From Amycolatopsis australiensis (GTDB lineage Bacteria; Actinomycetota; Actinomycetes; Mycobacteriales; Pseudonocardiaceae): a stretch of DNA of 64,000 nucleotides. The notes under the pieces were generated by a model. That model saw nothing but the letters and a program-made list of their open reading frames with translations, was not told the origin of the DNA and searched no databases. Each line of letters starts with the position of its first letter. Position 1 is the first letter of the stretch. Location of the stretch: contig NZ_FPJG01000006.1 in the NCBI RefSeq assembly GCF_900119165.1, positions 7,974,001 to 8,038,000 of the forward strand, written 5' to 3'. Positions 25,357-33,781 of this stretch are shown here, one piece after another. Position numbers and translations under genes: made by a program.

Positions 25357-25949
25357 CAGCATTTCTCGTGCTCGGGCGGCGGACCGGGGTCGACGGCGTC
25401 GATCTTCAGCGCGCCGCGCTCGACGATCATCGGCAGGACGAGGCGCCACTTGATGCAGGATTCGGGAAAGAACTCGGGGGCGTCCTTGGGGTCCTGCTCG
25501 CTGGTGAAGCCGACCAGGACCCGCAGCGACGAGCCGGCACCGCGCTCGATCCGGTAGACGAGCGCGTCGGTGTCCCGTGTGGAGCGGACCCCGGCCTTCC
25601 ACTCGCCGGCGGGCTGCTGCGAAGCCCGTTCCTGGCTGACGGCTTTCAGCCACTGCGTGTACTGCTTGTCGTTGATGGCGGCGAAGTAGGTCTCGAGGAG
25701 CTTGCGGACGGCGTCGGCCTGCGGGTGCGCCATGGCGTCCGGCGTCATCCGGACGGCACCGGAGGCGGCGGGAGCCCCGCTGCCGGCGGACGACGGCGTG
25801 ACGACGGAAGCGGAAATCTCGTCGGCGGGCCGGTCGGGACGGCGGTAGAGCTCGCGGGCGAGCAACCCGCCACCGACGGTCACGGAGAGCACCACGACCA
25901 CGACGGGCACCAGCCAGCGCTGGCGTGAGCTGGGGGCGGAGGTGGTCAC
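25356..25949 (-). CDS. Membrane-anchored extracytoplasmic protein of unknown function
   Basis: A 197-residue protein starting at GTG 25949. One helix at about 13-32 (LVPVVVVVLSVTVGGGLLA) anchors it, a Ser/Ala/Pro linker follows (about 45-65), and then a roughly 120-residue soluble domain outside the membrane begins at HPQADAVRKLLETYFAAINDKQYTQWLKAV. That opening helix resembles NTF2-like Mce-associated domains common in actinobacteria, but the match is only by eye. Two Cys lie in the C-terminal part (SCIKW and the last residue). No operon partner. Confidence 0.72.
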   Translation of the reverse strand: MTTSAPSSRQRWLVPVVVVVLSVTVGGGLLARELYRRPDRPADEISASVVTPSSAGSGAPAASGAVRMTPDAMAHPQADAVRKLLETYFAAINDKQYTQWLKAVSQERASQQPAGEWKAGVRSTRDTDALVYRIERGAGSSLRVLVGFTSEQDPKDAPEFFPESCIKWRLVLPMIVERGALKIDAVDPGPPPEHEKC

Positions 25950-26373
25950 GCCGCAGAGCGTACCGGCGCGGAGGTGGGCGGCGGGAGCGGTGCCGGGCTG
26001 CTCGCGGGCCGGTGCGGCGGGCCGGCGCCGGCCCGGTGAGGTCGCCGCAGGTGAGGCGGTGGCGCAGGTGAAAGCCCGGCACGGGCCCGAACCGGCCGCG
26101 GCGCGGCCACAGGCCGCTGCGCCAGCCGGGAACTAACCAGCGCTGGTCCGGTGCGGTCACCCGCAGGTCAGCCAGTGCCACAGACGAAAGCCCGGCAGGG
26201 GCCACCGGTGCCGCGGAACCAGCCGCGGCGCGGCCAGTGCGACCGAGTCAGGGATGCACAGCCGCTGGCGTGGGCCGTCGGCGGCGGGGGGAGGCAGCCG
26301 GAACGCGAACGGCCCGGCGCGCCCGGGGGTGGTCCCGAGGTCGCGCCGGGCCGTTGCCGGTGCTGTCCGGTCG
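25950..26373. other. Gene-free stretch with a degenerate 116-bp duplication
   Basis: About 420 bases without a supported gene. The segment starting CGCAGGT at 26046 recurs in degraded form at 26162 (116 bp on), including AAAGCCCGGCA, GGGGCC/GGGCCC and CCGCGGCGCGGCCA. The two copies are not coding in any frame with normal third-position bias. The stretch ends in the hairpin that terminates the DUF3145 gene. Confidence 0.6.
26308..26355 (-). terminator. Hairpin terminator after the DUF3145 gene
   Basis: AACGGCCCGGCGCG (26308-26321) pairs perfectly over 14 bp with 26342-26355; the loop is 20 bases. It starts 18 bases past the gene's stop on the minus strand and has no T run. Confidence 0.65.
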
Positions 26374-26877
26374 TCAGCCGACCTGGTGGAGCCACGTCAC
26401 CGGGGCGCCGTCGCCCGCGTGGCGGTAGGGCTCGAGGGCCTCGTCCCAGCTGGCGGCCAGGAGCTCGTCGAGCTTGTGGGCCAGCGATTCACCCCCGCGG
26501 GTCATGGCGACGAGAGCGCGCAGCTGGTCTTCGCCCACCACGATGTCGCCGTTGGCGCTGGTGCGCCCGTGCCACAGGCCGAGGCCGGGCGCGAAGCAGA
26601 ACCGTTCGCCGTCGACGCCCGCGCTGGGCTCTTCGGTCACCTCGAACCGAATCATCGGCCACGCCTTGAGCGCGGCCGCCAGTTTGGCGCCGGTGCCCGC
26701 GGGCGCGCGCCAGCCGCATTCGGCGCGAAGCTGACCCGGACTGGCCGGCTGCGCCGTCCACTTCAGGTCAACGCGGGCACCCAGGGTGCCCGAAATGGCC
26801 CACTCGACGTGCGGACACACCGCAGACGGCGACGAGTGGACGTACACCACACCTCGGGTGCTGCCACGGGTGCTCAC
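26374..26877 (-). CDS. DUF3145 family protein
   Basis: A 167-residue protein of the actinobacterial DUF3145 family: RGVVYVHSSPSAVCPHVEWAISGTLG at the N-terminus, then a domain with RFEVTEEPSAGVDGERFCFAPGLGLWHGRTSANGDIVVGEDQLRAL and a C-terminal WDEALEPYRHAGDGAPVTWLHQVG. No signal peptide or membrane helix. Function unknown. It starts at GTG 26877 with GGAGG five bases upstream. In Streptomyces, as I remember, the same gene follows fabF, so the neighbourhood is conserved and a tie to fatty acid synthesis or its control is worth considering. Confidence 0.85.
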   Translation of the reverse strand: MSTRGSTRGVVYVHSSPSAVCPHVEWAISGTLGARVDLKWTAQPASPGQLRAECGWRAPAGTGAKLAAALKAWPMIRFEVTEEPSAGVDGERFCFAPGLGLWHGRTSANGDIVVGEDQLRALVAMTRGGESLAHKLDELLAASWDEALEPYRHAGDGAPVTWLHQVG

Positions 26878-27146
26878 TGCTACCTCCGCTTGCTCGACGA
26901 GGGACGTCTTCCCCTACGCCCTACTCCGAGCTGCAGCTTGGCCTCAGCGCGGCTCCCGAATGCCGCCTCCGATGCGTTGTAGCACATTCTGCACCCCAAC
27001 CGTGCTGTTTGGCCACACGAACACCACAAGTCACCCAGGGCACCACTTTCGGAGGGCACGCGGCCGCGTCGCGCCCGTGTCGCACGGTGGATACCGCCGC
27101 GCGCGCTAGCGTGATGACCCGGAACGACGAGCAGGGAGGGGTTTCG

Positions 27147-29339
27147 GTGCGACTGGTGCGGCTCGAGCGGCAGCAGTCCCGGGTGGCCGACGACGTCCGG
27201 GCGGCTCTGGCGTCCCTGGGCCGCGGCAGCACCGTCATCGGCGGCATCGCGCTGATCGGCGTCGGCTCGGTGACGGAGCGTCCGATCGAGGCCGTGGTCC
27301 TGCTGCCCCACGGGGTGATCATCGTGATCGGCGTCGACCTTCCCGACCCGGCGCTGCGCCTGGAGGCCCCGCTGGGAGGACCGTGGAAGGCGGACGGCTG
27401 GCCCCTGGTCGCCGACGACGACGCGATCAACCCGGCCACCGAAGCACTGGACATTTCGCAGGCGTGCGAGCGGAAGATCGCTTCGCTGGTGCCGGGAACG
27501 GCCCCGGTGGGGACGATCGTGGCGGTGGGACCGTACGTGGAGACGGTCGACCAGCCGGCGGCCGACCTGGCGGGCCCGGTCCGGGTATTGCACCCGACCC
27601 CGACGACGATGCTGGCGGCAACGGTCTCCCTGGCGACGGCGCACCGCCCCCGATCGGTGGACCAGGTGCGGGCGCTGATCCGCGGGCTGGCCCCGGAGGC
27701 CCCGGAGTTTTCGGACGAGATCCTGCTGGGCGAGGGCTTCAGCCGCTTCACGGACGACGCACCGCCGGAGTCCCTTTGGGACACGGCGCCGCCGGTCCCT
27801 GCGCAGGCGAGCGCGGTTGCGGCGGAGTCCCCGGAAGGGGTTACGGGTTCGGCCGGTGCGGCGGCGGCCGGTGGGGGGTCGCCCGCGAGCGCCTCAGCGG
27901 CAGCTAGCTCACCCGCGGCGGCATCCGCCGCCGCGGGGGCGAGCGCACCCGCAGGAGATTCGATTGCAACCAGCTCGGCTGCGACCGGACCCGACCGTGC
28001 GCAGCCGCATGCACCTGCCGAAAGCTCGACCGCACCCAGCTCGACCCCGACCGGACCCAACCCTGCGCAGCCACGTACACCTGCCGAAGACTCGACCCCA
28101 ACCAGCTCAGCAGCGACCGATGCGGACTCACCCGCAAGCGGCTCCCCCGCCACCAGCTCGCCCACGGCAGCATCCACCGCCGCTGGGCCGAGCGCCCCCG
28201 CCGAAGGATCGGCCGCAATCAGCCCAGCAGCGACCGATGCGGACTCACCCGCAAGCGGCTCCCCCGCCACCGCCTCGAACGCCGCGGCTCCCAGCGCCGC
28301 CGGGGCGAGGACACCTGCCGAAGATTCGGCCACGACCAGCTCAGCGGCGGTCGGTTCGGACTCACGCCCGACCGACTCCCCGGCAATCAGCTCGACCTCG
28401 CCGACCTCCAGCGCCGAAGCTTCGGCCAACTCGGCGGTCACAGACCCGTCCGCTCCCAGTCCCACCCTCGCGCCCGGCTCCGGCCGGCAGGCCGAAGCCC
28501 CGATGGCCGCCGAAGCTGCCCCGGGCGAAGATCATGCGAGCCCACTGGCCGATGCCGGACCCACCGAGGTCCTTCCGGCACCCGCACGGCCGCGGTTTCC
28601 CGGCGCCGTCGTGCCGTCCCCGTTCCCCCGGGTCGCTTCCGAAACCGAACCAAGCGACACCGAGCCCACCCAGCCGCCGCTCCCCAGCCCGCGGCCGCTC
28701 CCGTCCCAGCCTGGGCCGAAAACCCCGCCCGAAGCCGCCACTTCGCGGACCGTGCGGTGGCTTCCCGTCGGCGCCATCGGCCTTCTCGTCGCTCTCGGCG
28801 TCTCCGCCGTTGTCGTCGCCTCCTCCGGGGACGACACCGCCGCCACCACGACCGCGCCCGCCACCAGCTCCGTCGCTTCGCCTCCCCCGACCTCCAGCGC
28901 GACTCCCGTGCGCAGCCTCGAGTTCACCCTTCGCGCCGCCGATCACGATCAGCGCTGTGCCTCCCACGCCTTCGGGGACGCCCAGGCCAGCCTGCAGCAG
29001 ACCAGCTGCTCCGGCGTCCGGCGCGCCAGCTACGCCGCCATCGTCGACGGGCGGGCCGCTGCCGTCAGTGTCGGGATCGTCGAGTTTCCCGATTCCGGCC
29101 AGGCGAACAACTTCAAGGCCGTCGTCGACACGCCCGGCGGGGGCGGCATTCTCGACCTCGCCACCGAGACCGGCAAGTGGGACGCCGTCCCGCGGTTCGA
29201 GAACGCCGCCTATACCTCCAAGGTCGACGGTACCGCCGTGCGGGTCGTCCAGGCGGTGTGGGTGCCGGGACCGTCCACTTCGGACGATCCCGGCCTGGCC
29301 AGGGCCGCCAAGGCCGCCCTCGACCTGCCCGCGCAGTGA
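27147..29339 (+). CDS. Large membrane protein with long disordered repeat region
   Basis: A 730-residue protein in three parts. The N-terminal ~210 residues (VRLVRLERQQSRVADDVRA onward) form a folded cytoplasmic domain rich in Val/Ile strands. About 220-570 is an Ala/Pro/Ser/Thr-rich, surely disordered stretch made of imperfect repeats such as SATDADSPASGSPATSS. A membrane helix near 580-602 (WLPVGAIGLLVALGVSAVVVA) leads to a ~120-residue external domain with two Cys. GTG 27147 is chosen because GGGAGGGG lies five bases before it; ATG 27114 is the alternative. An exact 47-bp DNA repeat (28108-28154 and 28225-28271) shows recent in-frame duplication. No family recognised; it may span the wall to sense or anchor something. 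Confidence 0.75.
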   Translation: MRLVRLERQQSRVADDVRAALASLGRGSTVIGGIALIGVGSVTERPIEAVVLLPHGVIIVIGVDLPDPALRLEAPLGGPWKADGWPLVADDDAINPATEALDISQACERKIASLVPGTAPVGTIVAVGPYVETVDQPAADLAGPVRVLHPTPTTMLAATVSLATAHRPRSVDQVRALIRGLAPEAPEFSDEILLGEGFSRFTDDAPPESLWDTAPPVPAQASAVAAESPEGVTGSAGAAAAGGGSPASASAAASSPAAASAAAGASAPAGDSIATSSAATGPDRAQPHAPAESSTAPSSTPTGPNPAQPRTPAEDSTPTSSAATDADSPASGSPATSSPTAASTAAGPSAPAEGSAAISPAATDADSPASGSPATASNAAAPSAAGARTPAEDSATTSSAAVGSDSRPTDSPAISSTSPTSSAEASANSAVTDPSAPSPTLAPGSGRQAEAPMAAEAAPGEDHASPLADAGPTEVLPAPARPRFPGAVVPSPFPRVASETEPSDTEPTQPPLPSPRPLPSQPGPKTPPEAATSRTVRWLPVGAIGLLVALGVSAVVVASSGDDTAATTTAPATSSVASPPPTSSATPVRSLEFTLRAADHDQRCASHAFGDAQASLQQTSCSGVRRASYAAIVDGRAAAVSVGIVEFPDSGQANNFKAVVDTPGGGGILDLATETGKWDAVPRFENAAYTSKVDGTAVRVVQAVWVPGPSTSDDPGLARAAKAALDLPAQ

Positions 29340-29340
29340 C

Positions 29341-30735
29341 TCAGAGCCCGTAGGCCTCCAGCAGCCGCAGCCACACCTCGCTGATCGTCGGGAACGACGG
29401 CACCGCGTGCCACAACCGGTCGAGCGGCACCTCGCCGACGATCGCGATCGTCGCCGAGTGCAGCAGCTCCGCGACGTCCTGGCCCACGAACGTCACGCCG
29501 AGCAGCACGTTCCGCTCGGGGTCGACCACCATCCTGGCCTTGCCCGTGTAGCCGTCCGCGTGCAGGGACGAGCCCGCCACCGCGATGTCGATGTCGACGA
29601 CCCGGTCGGGCGAGCCCGGTCGGGCGTCCGCCAGGCCGACCGCCGCCACCTCCGGGTCGGTGAACACCACCTGCGGCACCGCGTGGTGGTCGGCCGTCGC
29701 GGTGAAACGGCTCCACGGCTCGCCCGGCACCGGCTTGCCCGCGGCCAGCGCCGCCACCGTGTCGCCCGCCGCGCGGGCGCCGTACTTGCCCTGGTGGGTC
29801 AGCGGCGCCCGGCCGGTCACGTCGCCCGCCGCGAACAGCCAGCCACCGTCCACAGCGGACACGCGGCCCGTGTCGTCTACCTCCAGCGCGCGGCCCGCCG
29901 CCACCCCGAGAGATTCCAGGCCGAGCCCAGCGGTCGCGGGACGGCGCCCGGTGGCCACCAGGAACTCGTCGACGACGAGCGTCCCGCCGTCCTTCAGGGT
30001 CAGCTCGATCCCGCCGGGGCCCGCCGCGACGCGCTCGACGCCCGACTCCGTGTGCACGTACACGCCGGCTTCGCGCAGCCCGTGCAGCACGAGGTCGCCG
30101 GCGAACGCGGCGTTGCGCGGCAGCGGCCGCTCACCCGTGATCACCAGGTGGACCTCGGACCCCAGCGAGGCGAACGCCTGCGCCATCTCGACACCGACCA
30201 CGCCGCCGCCGAGGACGCCGAGCCGGCCCGGCACCGCCGAGGCCGACGTCGCCTCCCGCGAACCCCACGGCCGGATCGTGTCGAGACCCGGGATCGACGG
30301 CTTGCTCGGCACGCTGCCGGTGCACACGATCACCGCGTGCCGCGCGGTGAGCACGCGGTCGCCGTCGACGGTCACTTCCCGCTCACCGGTCAGCACCCCG
30401 TGCCCGCGGACCGGCTCGATGCCCGCGCCGCGCGCCCAGTCCACCTGCCCCGAATCGTCGCCTTTGCCGGTGAACCAGTCACGGCGGGCGAACACCGCGG
30501 CGGAGTCGAGCCGGTCGCCGGCCGGCACCCCCGGCACGCGCTTCGCCGCGGCGAGCAGGTTTCCCGGCCGCAGCAACGCCTTGCTGGGGATGCAGGCCCA
30601 ATAGGAGCACTCGCCGCCGAAGCGTTCGTGCTCGACGAGGGCGACCTTGAGGCCTCCGCGGGCCGCGCGTTCGGCGGCCACCTCCCCCACCGGGCCCGCG
30701 CCGATCACCACTACGTCAAAAGTCTGTCCGGACAT
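29341..30735 (-). CDS. Pyridine nucleotide-disulfide oxidoreductase (non-canonical)
   Basis: A 464-residue FAD and NAD(P) flavoprotein of the glutathione reductase/dihydrolipoamide dehydrogenase class. FAD motif VVVIGAGPVGEVAA is at 8-21, the redox disulfide is C43 and C48 in GGECSYWACIPSK, the NAD(P) motif is LGGGVVGVEMA, the second FAD motif is LFAAGDVTG, and the dimer domain is at the C-terminus. The catalytic base His of the HPTxSE motif is absent: the segment reads SFPTISEVW, with Phe at that place. It is thus unlikely to be a true dihydrolipoamide dehydrogenase or glutathione reductase; a mercuric-reductase-like or quinone reductase is possible. The start is ATG 30735. Confidence 0.85.
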   Translation of the reverse strand: MSGQTFDVVVIGAGPVGEVAAERAARGGLKVALVEHERFGGECSYWACIPSKALLRPGNLLAAAKRVPGVPAGDRLDSAAVFARRDWFTGKGDDSGQVDWARGAGIEPVRGHGVLTGEREVTVDGDRVLTARHAVIVCTGSVPSKPSIPGLDTIRPWGSREATSASAVPGRLGVLGGGVVGVEMAQAFASLGSEVHLVITGERPLPRNAAFAGDLVLHGLREAGVYVHTESGVERVAAGPGGIELTLKDGGTLVVDEFLVATGRRPATAGLGLESLGVAAGRALEVDDTGRVSAVDGGWLFAAGDVTGRAPLTHQGKYGARAAGDTVAALAAGKPVPGEPWSRFTATADHHAVPQVVFTDPEVAAVGLADARPGSPDRVVDIDIAVAGSSLHADGYTGKARMVVDPERNVLLGVTFVGQDVAELLHSATIAIVGEVPLDRLWHAVPSFPTISEVWLRLLEAYGL

Positions 30736-30874
30736 GGGCCCAGCGCACACCACCGCGCGGGATCACGCAAGCCAGCGGTTATCCTCGTCGCCGAAGCTGC
30801 ACGTTATCGGCGGCACCGGGTGCCGTCGGGCCCGGTGCGCGCGAACACCACGTTCGGAGCACGGGAGGTTTGTC

Positions 30875-31312
30875 ATGGCCAGGAACACGGCTGTGCGGGT
30901 GCTGGATGATCTGACCGGCGAGCCCGCCGCGGAGACGGTCGGGTTCGGGCTGGACGGCATCGAGTACGACATCGACCTCTCCTTCGCCAACGCCGAGGCG
31001 CTGCGAGAGCTGCTGCAGCGCTACGCCGACGCCGGCCGCCGCACCGGTGGCCGCAAGCGCCGGCCGCGGATCGTCCCGGGCGCGAAGAAGCCGCGCGCGA
31101 AGGCCACGCCCAAGACGGCCGCGAAGCCGGTTGCGGGGCGCCGCACCGCCAAGGCCGAGCCCGCGAAGACGACCAAGGCGGCCAAGGCGAAGACCACCGC
31201 GAAGGCCGAACCGGCCAAGACCACCCGTGCCCGCAAGACGGCGGAGCCGAAGAAGACCACGCGCGCGGCGGCCCGGAAGGTGCCGTCCGTCACGTTCTCG
31301 GCGGCCGAGTAA
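30875..31312 (+). CDS. Lsr2-like nucleoid protein with histone-H1-like tail
   Basis: A 145-residue basic protein. Residues 1-60 match the Lsr2 dimerisation domain: VRVLDDLTGEPAAETVGFGLDGIEYDIDLS, then AEALRELLQRYADAGRRTGG. The normal Lsr2 DNA-binding domain (helix-loop-helix with an RGR AT-hook) is missing. From about residue 60 it is Lys/Ala/Thr/Pro-rich with repeats of AKTTK and AEPAKTT, as in histone H1 tails and HupB or HctB-type proteins. It starts at ATG 30875 with GGGAGG six bases upstream. It probably bridges DNA without sequence choice; a separate full Lsr2 is expected elsewhere in the genome. Confidence 0.85.
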   Translation: MARNTAVRVLDDLTGEPAAETVGFGLDGIEYDIDLSFANAEALRELLQRYADAGRRTGGRKRRPRIVPGAKKPRAKATPKTAAKPVAGRRTAKAEPAKTTKAAKAKTTAKAEPAKTTRARKTAEPKKTTRAAARKVPSVTFSAAE

Positions 31313-31322
31313 GTCCACAGTG

Positions 31323-31356
31323 GACAAGCGGCCCTTCCGCGGGAGGGCCGCTTGTC
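31323..31356. terminator. Hairpin terminator between convergent genes
   Basis: GACAAGCGGCCCT (31323-31335) pairs perfectly with AGGGCCGCTTGTC (31344-31356), a 13-bp stem with an 8-base loop that can pair further. It lies between the Lsr2-like gene and the lipoate ligase gene, whose stop is at 31360, and may serve both. Confidence 0.75.
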
Positions 31357-31359
31357 TTG

Positions 31360-32091
31360 TCACGCGGCGCGTTGGGCGCCCTCCGCGTGCCAGGACGGGT
31401 ACTGGTACCGCGTGTGCAGCAGCGCCCGCTGGCGCGCCAGCTCGGCCGCGGAAGGCGGCCGTGGCACGAGTGTCCCGAGGATCTGCGACGCCGCCGCCCG
31501 CACCGCGGCCTCGACCGCCGGGAAGCCGGGCCGCAGGCCGTGCTCGGCCAGCGACGCCACCGGGCTGCGGTGGGAGTCGAACGGCCGCGGGTCCGGCGGC
31601 GCGCTCGTCAGGTAGCGGCCGACCAGCGCGGCCGACGTCTCGACCAGCAGCGTCGAGTGGGCCAGCAGGCCGGTCCGGGTGCGGAACACGGCGAACCCGC
31701 ACAGCTTGGCGTCGCCGACGAACAGGCCGCGGTCGCCGATCCGCGGGACCAGCCCGAGCTGGTCGACGGCGGCGCTCATCACCTTGCCGAGCGCTTCCAG
31801 CGGCCGGTCGGCCGGGCCGGGGATGACGAGCGTCACGTTCAGGTTGCCGGGGTCGTGGAACACGGTGCCGCCGCCGCTGGCCCGCCGCAGCACCGGGACG
31901 CCGTCGCGGGCGCATTCCTCGACGCGGACCTCGCGCGCGATCCGCTGGCCGCGTCCCACCACGACGCAAACCGGGTTGCGCCAGAGCCACAGCACCGGTG
32001 ACTCGGGCGCAACCCGGAGGAGCGCTTCGTCGAACGCCAGGTTCTCGGCCGGATCGGTGAATGCCGCGCGCACGTCCGACCCGGTCGTCAT
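31360..32091 (-). CDS. Lipoate-protein ligase A family protein
   Basis: A 243-residue biotin/lipoate ligase-fold protein. The motif VLRRASGGGTVFHDPGNLNVTLVI is the RRxSGGGTVxHD block that binds lipoyl-AMP, and DAKLCGFAVFRTRTGLLAHSTLLV has the family Lys followed by the small-residue strand. It probably attaches lipoate to E2 proteins of oxo-acid dehydrogenases; scavenging or amidotransfer roles are also possible. Its ATG overlaps the pntB stop (ATGA), so it is the last gene of the transhydrogenase operon, an unusual pairing. Confidence 0.85.
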   Translation of the reverse strand: MTTGSDVRAAFTDPAENLAFDEALLRVAPESPVLWLWRNPVCVVVGRGQRIAREVRVEECARDGVPVLRRASGGGTVFHDPGNLNVTLVIPGPADRPLEALGKVMSAAVDQLGLVPRIGDRGLFVGDAKLCGFAVFRTRTGLLAHSTLLVETSAALVGRYLTSAPPDPRPFDSHRSPVASLAEHGLRPGFPAVEAAVRAAASQILGTLVPRPPSAAELARQRALLHTRYQYPSWHAEGAQRAA

Positions 32092-33473
32092 AGCGCCTTG
32101 AGTTCCTCCACGATCTCGCCCACCGACGACTTGGCGTCCCCGAAGAGCATGCTGGTCTTCGGATCGTAGAACAGGTCGTTGTCGATGCCCGCGAAGCCGG
32201 AGCTCATCCCGCGTTTCAACACGATCACGGACCGGCTCTCGTTGACCTTGAGGATCGGCATCCCGTAGATCGGCGAGCTCGGGTCGGTCTGCGCGGCCGG
32301 GTTGGTGACGTCGTTCGCGCCGATCACCAGCGCGACGTCGGTCTGGGCGAACTCCGAGTTGATCTCGTCCATCTCCTTGAGCTGCTCGTACGGCACGTCG
32401 GCCTCGGCGAGCAGCACGTTCATGTGCCCGGGCATGCGGCCGGCCACCGGGTGGATGGCGTAGGCGACCTCGATCCCCTTCTTCTCCAGCAGCTTCGCCA
32501 TCTCGCGGACGGTGTGCTGCGCCTGCGCGACCGCCATGCCGTAACCCGGTACGACCACGACCTTGCTGGCGTAGGCCATCTGGATCGCCGTGTCGGCCGC
32601 GCTGGTCGAGCGCACCGGGCGGGCTTCCTTCGCCCCGCCCGCCGCGACGGCCGGGCCGCCGCCGAAGCCGCCCGCGACGATCGCCGGGATGGACCGGTTC
32701 ATCGCCTTGGCCATCAGGTTGGTCAGGATCGAGCCGGACGCGCCGACGATCATGCCGGCCACGATCAGCGCCGTGTTGTCCAGTGCCAGGCCCATCGCCG
32801 CGGCCGAGAGCCCGGTGAACGCGTTGAGCAGCGAGATCACCACCGGCATGTCCGCGCCGCCGATGGGCAGCACGACGGTGAGACCGAGGATGCCCGCCGC
32901 GACCAGCAGCCCGATGATCAGCAGCTCGCTGTCGTCGCCGGTGATGATGAGCACCGCGCACACGACCGCGACGAGCAGGAGCAGCGCGTTGACCGGCTGC
33001 TGCAGCTTGCCGAGGCTGATCGGGCGGCCGCTGATCAGCTCCTGGAGCTTGCCGAACGCGACGTTCGAGCCCCAGAACGAGATCGACCCGATGATCGCGG
33101 CGAACAGCGACGCGATGGCGATGTACACCGGCTCGTGCGCGTAGCCGTCGGTGGAGTTGAACTCGACCCAGGCGATGAGCGCGACGGCGCCGCCGCCGAC
33201 GCCGTTGAACAGCGCGACCATCTGCGGCATCGCGGTCATCTTGACCTTGCGCGCCGACGGGACGCCGACGAGGACGCCGATCGCGACGCCGAGGACGATG
33301 AGCAGCCAGTTGCCCATGCCGGGGGTGAGCAGCGTCGCGATGACGGCGATGCCCATGCCGACCGCGGCGATCCAGTTGCCGCGGACGGCGGTGCGCGGGC
33401 CGGTCAGGCCCATCAGGCCGTAGATGAAGAGGGCGAACGCGATGACGTAGAGGATCGCGATGAAGTCGGTCAC
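32088..33473 (-). CDS. pntB: NAD(P) transhydrogenase beta subunit
   Basis: A 461-residue subunit with about eight membrane helices (residues 1-270) and a cytoplasmic NADP-binding domain III. Domain III blocks are VVPGYGMAVAQAQH, AIHPVAGRMPGHMNVLLAEA, ALVIGANDVTNPAA, VIVLKRGMSSGFAGIDN and LFYDPKTSMLFGDAK. With PntA subunits it uses the proton gradient to reduce NADP+ with NADH, supplying NADPH. The GTG start overlaps the pntAb stop by four bases. Confidence 0.95.
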   Translation of the reverse strand: MTDFIAILYVIAFALFIYGLMGLTGPRTAVRGNWIAAVGMGIAVIATLLTPGMGNWLLIVLGVAIGVLVGVPSARKVKMTAMPQMVALFNGVGGGAVALIAWVEFNSTDGYAHEPVYIAIASLFAAIIGSISFWGSNVAFGKLQELISGRPISLGKLQQPVNALLLLVAVVCAVLIITGDDSELLIIGLLVAAGILGLTVVLPIGGADMPVVISLLNAFTGLSAAAMGLALDNTALIVAGMIVGASGSILTNLMAKAMNRSIPAIVAGGFGGGPAVAAGGAKEARPVRSTSAADTAIQMAYASKVVVVPGYGMAVAQAQHTVREMAKLLEKKGIEVAYAIHPVAGRMPGHMNVLLAEADVPYEQLKEMDEINSEFAQTDVALVIGANDVTNPAAQTDPSSPIYGMPILKVNESRSVIVLKRGMSSGFAGIDNDLFYDPKTSMLFGDAKSSVGEIVEELKAL

Positions 33474-33781
33474 TTCTCGTCCTCCTCGGCGGGAGCGGGT
33501 TTCTTGCCCTTGAACATCGACAGCATCCGGTCGGTGACGAGGAACCCGCCGACGACGTTGATCGTGCCGAACGCGATGGCGATCACCAGCAGGATCTTGT
33601 TGAAGACGCCGTCGACGCCCAGGCCCAGCACGACCAGCCCGCCGAGCAGCACGATGCCGTGGATGGCGTTGGTGCCCGACATCAGCGGGGTGTGCAGGGT
33701 GTTGGGCACCTTCGAGATGACGGCGAAGCCGACGAACCCGGCCAGCACGAGCACGGCGAGGTTCTGCACCAACGGGCTCAC
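33470..33781 (-). CDS. pntAb: NAD(P) transhydrogenase alpha subunit, membrane part
   Basis: A 103-residue protein with three membrane helices: LAVLVLAGFVGFAVISKVP, SGTNAIHGIVLLGGLVVLGLG and LLVIAIAFGTINVVGGFLVTDRML. This is the small split subunit (PntAb) of bacteria in which PntA is divided in two. It forms part of the proton channel with PntB. The GTG start overlaps the pntAa stop by four bases. Confidence 0.93.
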   Translation of the reverse strand: MSPLVQNLAVLVLAGFVGFAVISKVPNTLHTPLMSGTNAIHGIVLLGGLVVLGLGVDGVFNKILLVIAIAFGTINVVGGFLVTDRMLSMFKGKKPAPAEEDEK

